Positions 58,995 through 64,000 of a DNA stretch of 64,000 nucleotides are shown one piece after another. The position numbers and the translations under genes are program-made. Positions within the stretch are counted from its first letter, which is position 1, and each line of letters opens with the position of its first letter. The notes below the pieces were generated by a model. That model was given only the letters and a program-made list of their open reading frames with translations, was not told the origin of the DNA and made no database searches. Source of the stretch: Dastarcus helophoroides (lineage: Eukaryota; Arthropoda; Insecta; Coleoptera; Bothrideridae); assembly GCA_028583605.1 (NCBI GenBank), contig CM053328.1, positions 11,572,782 through 11,636,781 of the forward strand, in the 5' to 3' direction.

Positions 58995-59105
58995 GAGTAT
59001 CTCTTTGAAGATGATACCTTGATTATCGAAACGCGTTAGAGCAACCTTTGTTGTGTTTTTTAATCTTTCTTGGCTTCAGGGGCCAAGATTTGTATTTCAA
59101 TTTTT
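58995..59105 (-). repeat. F-family single arm, inverse orientation
   Basis: Runs from the inner GAGTATCTCTTTGAAGATGA through AACGCGTTAGAGCAACC and CAAGATTTGTATTTCAA. The outer terminus after that is absent. Confidence 0.8.
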
Positions 59106-59369
59106 ATATGGAGCTGTTTCAGTAAAATAAGAAATTTAAGAAAATTGAGGATACACCTTTTGATGTTATTCAGTTTCGATTATTTTTTCATCATCCTTCA
59201 TAAATATTTCATTGAAGGTTCAAATGTATCTTCAACTGAATTCGTAAACGCGTGAAATCGGCTGCCTCAAAAATGTGGAAAAACTGCCACTACGTAATCT
59301 AATGCCAAATCTGCCTTGTTCATCAAAGTATAAGTGCAACATGTGTCTTTATTGGTAAGGTGCAATTTA
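59106..59369. other. Spacer leading into the G+C-rich island
   Basis: Unique-looking sequence with no repeat phrases. GGTAAGGTGC at 59355-59364 resembles a 5' splice site, but I cannot place an exon. Confidence 0.35.
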
Positions 59370-59830
59370 GCAAGTGTGGGTTAACGGGGGCGGGGAGCGT
59401 CCGCCGTTGCAGCGGCAGCGAATTTTCGGCAGGAAGAAGAGGTCGCGAGAGAAAAGAACGTACACTTTTGGAGACGGGGCGAGAGGGGCGGGCAAAGAGT
59501 TGCATAGTCCGGCGAAAGTGCAACCATGCGTTCCTAGCAGACAGCCGAATTGCATCGGGGTCCATGAACTACGTCCCCCTCTCCACCTTTGCCCGTACCC
59601 CCTGTGCATGTCACCCTTCGGCCGCTTGCATTCGACCTAAGCCTACTTCGACGGAGCCGGACCATTCCACCGAAGTTTCGGCGTTTCGGATCGCCACCGC
59701 CAAATCGAATAGATGCACAATCGCGATGTTTTGCTATCTGGTCTAGTGGCCACAGACACTTGTTGATAGGTACCGCTGATTTTCGTAATTTTGGGGTCGC
59801 TAAAGCGGCACATTTACTAGAAATCCCATC
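59370..59830. other. G+C- and CpG-rich island, candidate host promoter or exon
   Basis: This is the only extended G+C-rich block in the window. It has many CpG dinucleotides and two GC-box-like strings (GGGGGCGGGG near 59388, GGGGCGGG near 59484). Because stops are rare in such composition, frames on both strands are open, including 128 codons at 59360-59746, 92 codons at 59589-59867 and 80-88 codons in others. They overlap in conflict, and none shows a domain, so none is called as a gene. It could be a CpG-rich promoter with a 5' exon, an exon of a long-intron gene, or an inserted foreign fragment. Confidence 0.45.
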
Positions 59831-61055
59831 GTTTCAACAATTTTCCACCTTTGACTACACATTTTAATCGCTCGAAAACTAGTTTCATTTCTATGTGCAA
59901 TTTTTAACTTCTTAAAAGAGGATACACGACAATCAAAATAGAAATACATTACTTACTTTCTTTATTTGACAAATTTTCTCACAAATTCTAATTCTTTAAT
60001 TAAAAACGGATAAAATATAGGGAAAGTTAGAGGGGATGAAGAAGAGAAAATCTGGATATGTAAAGGAAATGATCCTCGAAATTTTCATTTTGCCTTTCTT
60101 TTTCTGCAAAATTTTAACTTTAAATCTCTGGAAATGTTTATCGAAACTTGCAAATCTTGTCATAAATTTCGATTTTTTTAAGCTTCTGTTTTATTTTTAA
60201 TATTGACTGAAATTTCGATTTTTTCCCGATTTTCTGTTTTTGAACCCAACATTTTTTTGTGTAAATTTAAAATTAAAAACAGGAAAAAATAGGCAGTCTT
60301 TGAGTCTGCCGACAGAAGCAGTGAAAAGCAAGTGAGAACTTAAAATTAGAAATTAACATTTTTTATGCTCTACTAATAACAGTATAATATACTGTTAACA
60401 TTAGCACAGATTGGTAACACGTGAGGGTAACGCGAAATCAGAAATCTACCCTCTATCTAAAATTGCTTAACGCCCCCAAAGTATTTTCCCTTAAAAAAAT
60501 GAAATTCGTCACTTAAATGCCCTGTAATGGAACATTCGTACGTTAAACTATTTTCCTCAAATTTCTGAAATTAAAGTGAACATTTAAAATTTTTTTCTTC
60601 TAAAAGTTGATTAATTCATCTTTTCTTTCAAACTTTCGTGAAATGTAGAGTTTTTTTCGATCTTTTCAACTCTTTTGCCAAAACTTCCATATTACAATTT
60701 CAGTATGTTCAATGCTTTATTTCTCTAAAGCTTCTACGTTTCAACATTTCTGAAAAATTTTGGAGTTTGACCTTATATCGAACATTTTTTTTCTTCCAAA
60801 TTTCGGTTTTAATTCTCCCACTTTTCGACCCTTTTGTCAAACCTTTATTATTTCAATTTCAATGCATATTTTATTTCTCTAAAGTTTCTATATTTCTTAA
60901 AAAATCCCCTTTTTATCAAATAAAACTTCTTTTTCGTTTAAATTTGGAGTTTCATTTTCTTACAGATTCCAACTTTTTTTCGAGTTTTTTCTTGGAGATT
61001 TTAAGCTTACAGTTTTAGTGTTTCATATTTTTCTTCTAATGCCAACATTTAAAAC
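59831..61055. repeat. A+T-rich phrase-repeat DNA
   Basis: T-orientation phrases resume after about 60000. A 9-bp-arm palindrome (TAACAGTAT, AAT, ATACTGTTA) lies at 60377-60397. The 126-codon frame at 60638-61018 is Phe/Leu/Ile/Ser-rich from TTT/CTT runs and is not a credible gene. Confidence 0.5.
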
Positions 61056-61542
61056 CAGGGCTTCGAACCGTTATTTTTTTCGTTCCGGTTTTCGGTTTTC
61101 GTTTAGGCAAAAATTTATATCGACAAAAATAAAAATAACGATTATTTCCTACTTTCGGTTTTGTATTCAGTTCCGGGTGACTCATTTTTTTTTGATTTTT
61201 CAAAAGTTTTTCGAATTAAAAATTGATTTTCTAACATAATTTAGTAAGTAAGTAAGTAAATATTTTATTTAGTAAATAATCTAATAGTCTTTTTTTTTTC
61301 TTTAATATTACAATATGTAACTGCTCTGATCTTGCCTAAAAAAAACGAAAGTATTTTTTGTTTTTCAAGTTAAAAAAGTTCAAGCTGAAACCCTGAAATT
61401 CGAGTTCCAATTTGAATTCAAATTTCAAGAAAAACCTGAACTCTATAAAAAACTAAATCGCATTTTCGGGTTTAAAAATTTTAAATTTAAATTATTCTTT
61501 ATTGTAGACTCTTATTGATCGGAAATATTATTATTATTAATT

Positions 61543-61605
61543 TTATTTAACATTTCTGTGTTAAATATTTCCAAACTGGGTTGCAGAGATGTTAAATTTA
61601 GGTTT
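61543..61605. repeat. TTAACATTTCT-family mini-element inside hAT-like copy 2
   Basis: ATTTAACATTTCTGTGTTAA opens it, and the complement of the right side reads TAACATCTCTGCAACCCAGT. It occurs within sequence that is continuous in copy 1 around 33060-33075, so it marks a later insertion or rearrangement. Confidence 0.6.
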
Positions 61606-63226
61606 AAAATCGGAATTTTTATAAAAATCTTAAATTATATACCCAAGAGTTAAAAAGTTCTAGATTATACGAAATTTGACGAATAAAATCGAAAATTTGA
61701 GAGATTTTTCTTTTATAATTTTGGTTTTCTAGCGAAGCTTTGATTTTGATTCGCTTTTTCTAACAGAACTGAGTTTTGCTGTTTTGTCTTTGTTTTTTTA
61801 ACTTTGGATTAAAAAGATGAATTTTAAAAAAATAAACGAAAATGAAAAAGACCAAAAATATAAATGAAAAGTTCTAAATTGAGATTTTGATGAAACAGTC
61901 AAAATTTCGACAAAAATTCATACCTTAATTTAGAAATATTAACCCTAAACCCAAATATTCGATTTTTTTTCTGAAAATGTTGCTAAAAACTTTAAAATTT
62001 CTAAAAAAATTAAAATTTTTCAAAAAAAATTTGGTTACTATATTTACCTTTTTTTCGATATTTTAACTTTTTTCTTTTGAAATTTTAAATCTAAACATTT
62101 TTATTGATATGTCGATTTTTATTCTTTGGTTCTAGACATTTTTCTCCAAATTTTGAGTTCAAACTCGGACTATAAGTTTAAGTTTGGAATTTTTGACTTT
62201 TACCTCAAAAACTCAACATTTCAAGAGCTTGAAACTGTGAGATTAATTTTGGAAGATTGTTAATCATAAATTCAGTTAGTTTTTCCTCAAAATGTAGACT
62301 TTTTCAAAAGATGTTAATTTTTCTTTTTAAATTTGAATATTCTTTCTAGATTTTGAATTAAAATTTAAAATAAAAAAACCATAAAATATTAAAATTCAAA
62401 TTAAAACTTTTGCATTTGAAATCTAGCTTGTGCTAATATTTTTAGAAAAAATTCAAAATGTTTAATTTAAATGTATATTTTATGGATAAAAATAAAGAAT
62501 CCACAAAAAAAGCAATTTCAGTGATTTCTAAATTTTAATTTTCTACAAAAAAATTAAAATTTCAAGATCAACGACAAATTTTGTGAAAAAAAAACACGAA
62601 TTTTAATTTTAAGGACGAAATTGTAGGAAAAATGTTAGCTGCAGCTAAAAAGTTCGTGAAGAGATTTAACATTTTGAGAATCGATTTTGGATACAAACTT
62701 CCAAGGGGCAAAGGGCCGAACTTTCCAGTTTACACCGGAACTTTTATGAAAACAATTAATATTTTAAAAGTACCCAATTTTGACTTCTAAATTCTAAACA
62801 ATCTGAAAAAATATCGCAATTTCGAGGCTAAACTCGAAATCTTGGAAAAAAAATCAAAATTTTCAGAATAAAAATTACTGTTTTAGCGTAAACAAAATCG
62901 TTAGAAGTTCCAATCAGGCATTTTCTAGGATGTCACCATTTTCTAAAAATATTGACCCCAATTTTAAGATCCCAGCTTTAACTTGGAATATCATGTTGTA
63001 TTTCCCCTAAAATATTTAAAATAAAATTTAAAAATTTCAAGTTTAAATTTGAAATACCGAGATTTCAGCGAAAATTTTAGGAAAAAAATCATATCTTGGA
63101 ATTTTGGGAAGTTTTAGGAAGTCGGCAGTGCATAAAATCATAAGAATATAAATTTTGGATTTCCAAAAAAAATTGAAATGCTAAAAAAGATGAAATTTGA
63201 AGAAAAAATTGGCGAAAAATTGAAAA

Positions 63227-63622
63227 TGTTGCGATGTCTTTGTATATACGTGTCGGTCGCCCTACTCCAGTTTTCTTGCTTGGCCCTGTCACAAGGGATC
63301 GTAATTTTTTTTAAGGGCAGTAGCCAACAAGTACAACGAGAGAAACCAAGCAACCTCCGAAGAGTGAACAATAAACCGTGTAAATAAACCAACCTCTTCT
63401 TTTATTTTGTCTACCGCGAATGTAGTGGTCCTTCGCAAAAGCAAAAATAACATTTAATAAATCATATAATCCCCGAATAGTGATAGGAAGCCCAGATTTC
63501 TGGCCCAACGTTCGGGGCATTCGTTACACAAGTCGGCCTTACAACTTGACTTAAAATAAAAACAATCAACCCACATCCAGAACATTTTGGTCCAACGAAA
63601 CGGATCGAACACACCCTCAACA
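63227..63622. mobile_element. Solo LTR, 396 bp, with 5-bp target duplication
   Basis: It begins TGTTGCGATG and ends CCTCAACA, so the ends form the inverted TGTTG...CAACA. GAAAA lies immediately outside on both sides (63222-63226, 63623-63627). The collinear site in copy 1 (about 34730) lacks it. Composition is richer in G+C than the host sequence. Two AATAAA signals lie at 63370-63375 and 63383-63388. The short open frames inside are not genes. A 5-bp duplication fits BEL/Pao or Gypsy elements. I cannot tell which from the LTR alone. Confidence 0.88.
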
Positions 63623-64000
63623 GAAAATTTGACTAATAACTTCAAAAAATAGAGATATCAAATTAAGAAAGAAAAATCGAAGTTTAAGGAAAGAAGTAAA
63701 TGTGAAGTTTTTGAACAAAGTCTAAATTTCAAGAAAAACTTGAATTTGCAAATTAAAATATAAGGAATGCCCAGTTTCCCTAACTTGAATGAAAAACACG
63801 GTACTGCTTTATTCTAAAGTTACAACGGAGGATATTTTTTTTATTTTGAATTCAAAATTTTAAGAGAAGAAAAGAACTATTTTGAGTAATTTCTAGATGA
63901 AAGTGGAAATTTCAAAAAAATGTCAAAAATTTTGGAAAAAGATTTAAATTAAAATTTAAAATTGTAATTTGGTTTGAAATTTTTAGAATAAAGTAAATAT

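Larger units (their letters stand above)
61056..64000. mobile_element. hAT-like ~2.67-kb element, second copy, cut by window end
   Basis: It starts CAGGGCTTCGAACCGTTAT and is collinear with 32722-35100. Shared landmarks are ATAAAAAACTAAATCG, TTTTGTCTTTG, CGACAAATTTT, TAACTTCAAAAAATAGAGAT and CTTGAATGAAAAACA. It carries a TTAACATTTCT-family insertion (61543-61605) and a solo LTR (63227-63622), both absent from copy 1. By comparison with copy 1 it should end about 0.3 kb beyond the window. The 8 bp before it are TTTAAAAC. Confidence 0.8.

Noticed and set aside
59323..59867. Several overlapping 80-128-codon frames in the G+C-rich island
   Set aside because: All arise from low stop frequency in G+C-rich sequence, overlap in conflicting frames and show no domain. 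The island itself is reported instead.
60638..61018. 126-codon plus frame resembling a membrane protein
   Set aside because: Phe/Leu/Ile/Ser content follows from TTT and CTT phrases of the surrounding repeat fabric.

Overview
The window is a very A+T-rich piece of animal nuclear DNA, most likely from an insect and plausibly a hymenopteran. I see no operons, no bacterial-type genes, no tRNA or rRNA gene, no CRISPR array, and no host protein-coding gene I can support. The insect placement rests on the repeat content: Jockey-type LINEs, a mariner transposase relic, hAT-like and piggyBac-like elements, and a long-TIR element of the IS630/Tc1/mariner superfamily. The hymenopteran guess is inference only.

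Three layers make up the sequence. The first is a strand-biased low-complexity fabric of phrases around GTCGAAATTTT and its complement AAAATTTCGAC. It fills most of 1-2380, 3081-6550, 9540-18500, 23570-25480, 26000-35300, 37300-41750, 52250-53390, 54900-56940 and 60000-64000. In places it forms longer tandem duplications: a 1.94-kb unit at 9325-13270, a ~0.6-kb unit at 16606-18200 and a ~845-bp unit at 38035-41740. The second is a set of discrete mobile elements. These are a mariner relic (8547-9290), a 1977-bp hAT-like element with a perfect 8-bp target duplication (19154-21130), a piggyBac-like MITE (25490-25694), and two copies of a ~2.67-kb hAT-like element (32722-35387 and 61056 to the window end). 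The second of those copies carries a nested 396-bp solo LTR (63227-63622). A 2215-bp element with ~600-bp inverted repeats lies at 48263-50477. A nested LINE complex (41757-47455) is a minus-strand Jockey-type element split by a plus-strand LINE and by a foldback MITE. The third is an abundant palindromic repeat that I call the F family. Its half-unit of about 140 bp occurs more than a dozen times as single arms, head-to-tail tandems and palindromes.

All transposase and reverse-transcriptase frames are broken, so nothing here looks autonomous. The longest uninterrupted domain is the 307-residue Jockey-type RT fragment on the minus strand at 42691-43614.

A few islands are not explained by repeats. 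They are 5096-5280, 6890-7500, 16483-16602, 21600-23100, 35870-36470, 53540-54620 and above all the G+C- and CpG-rich block at 59370-59760, the best candidate for a host promoter or exon. The window otherwise reads as intergenic or long-intron DNA built by repeated insertion, nesting and local duplication.
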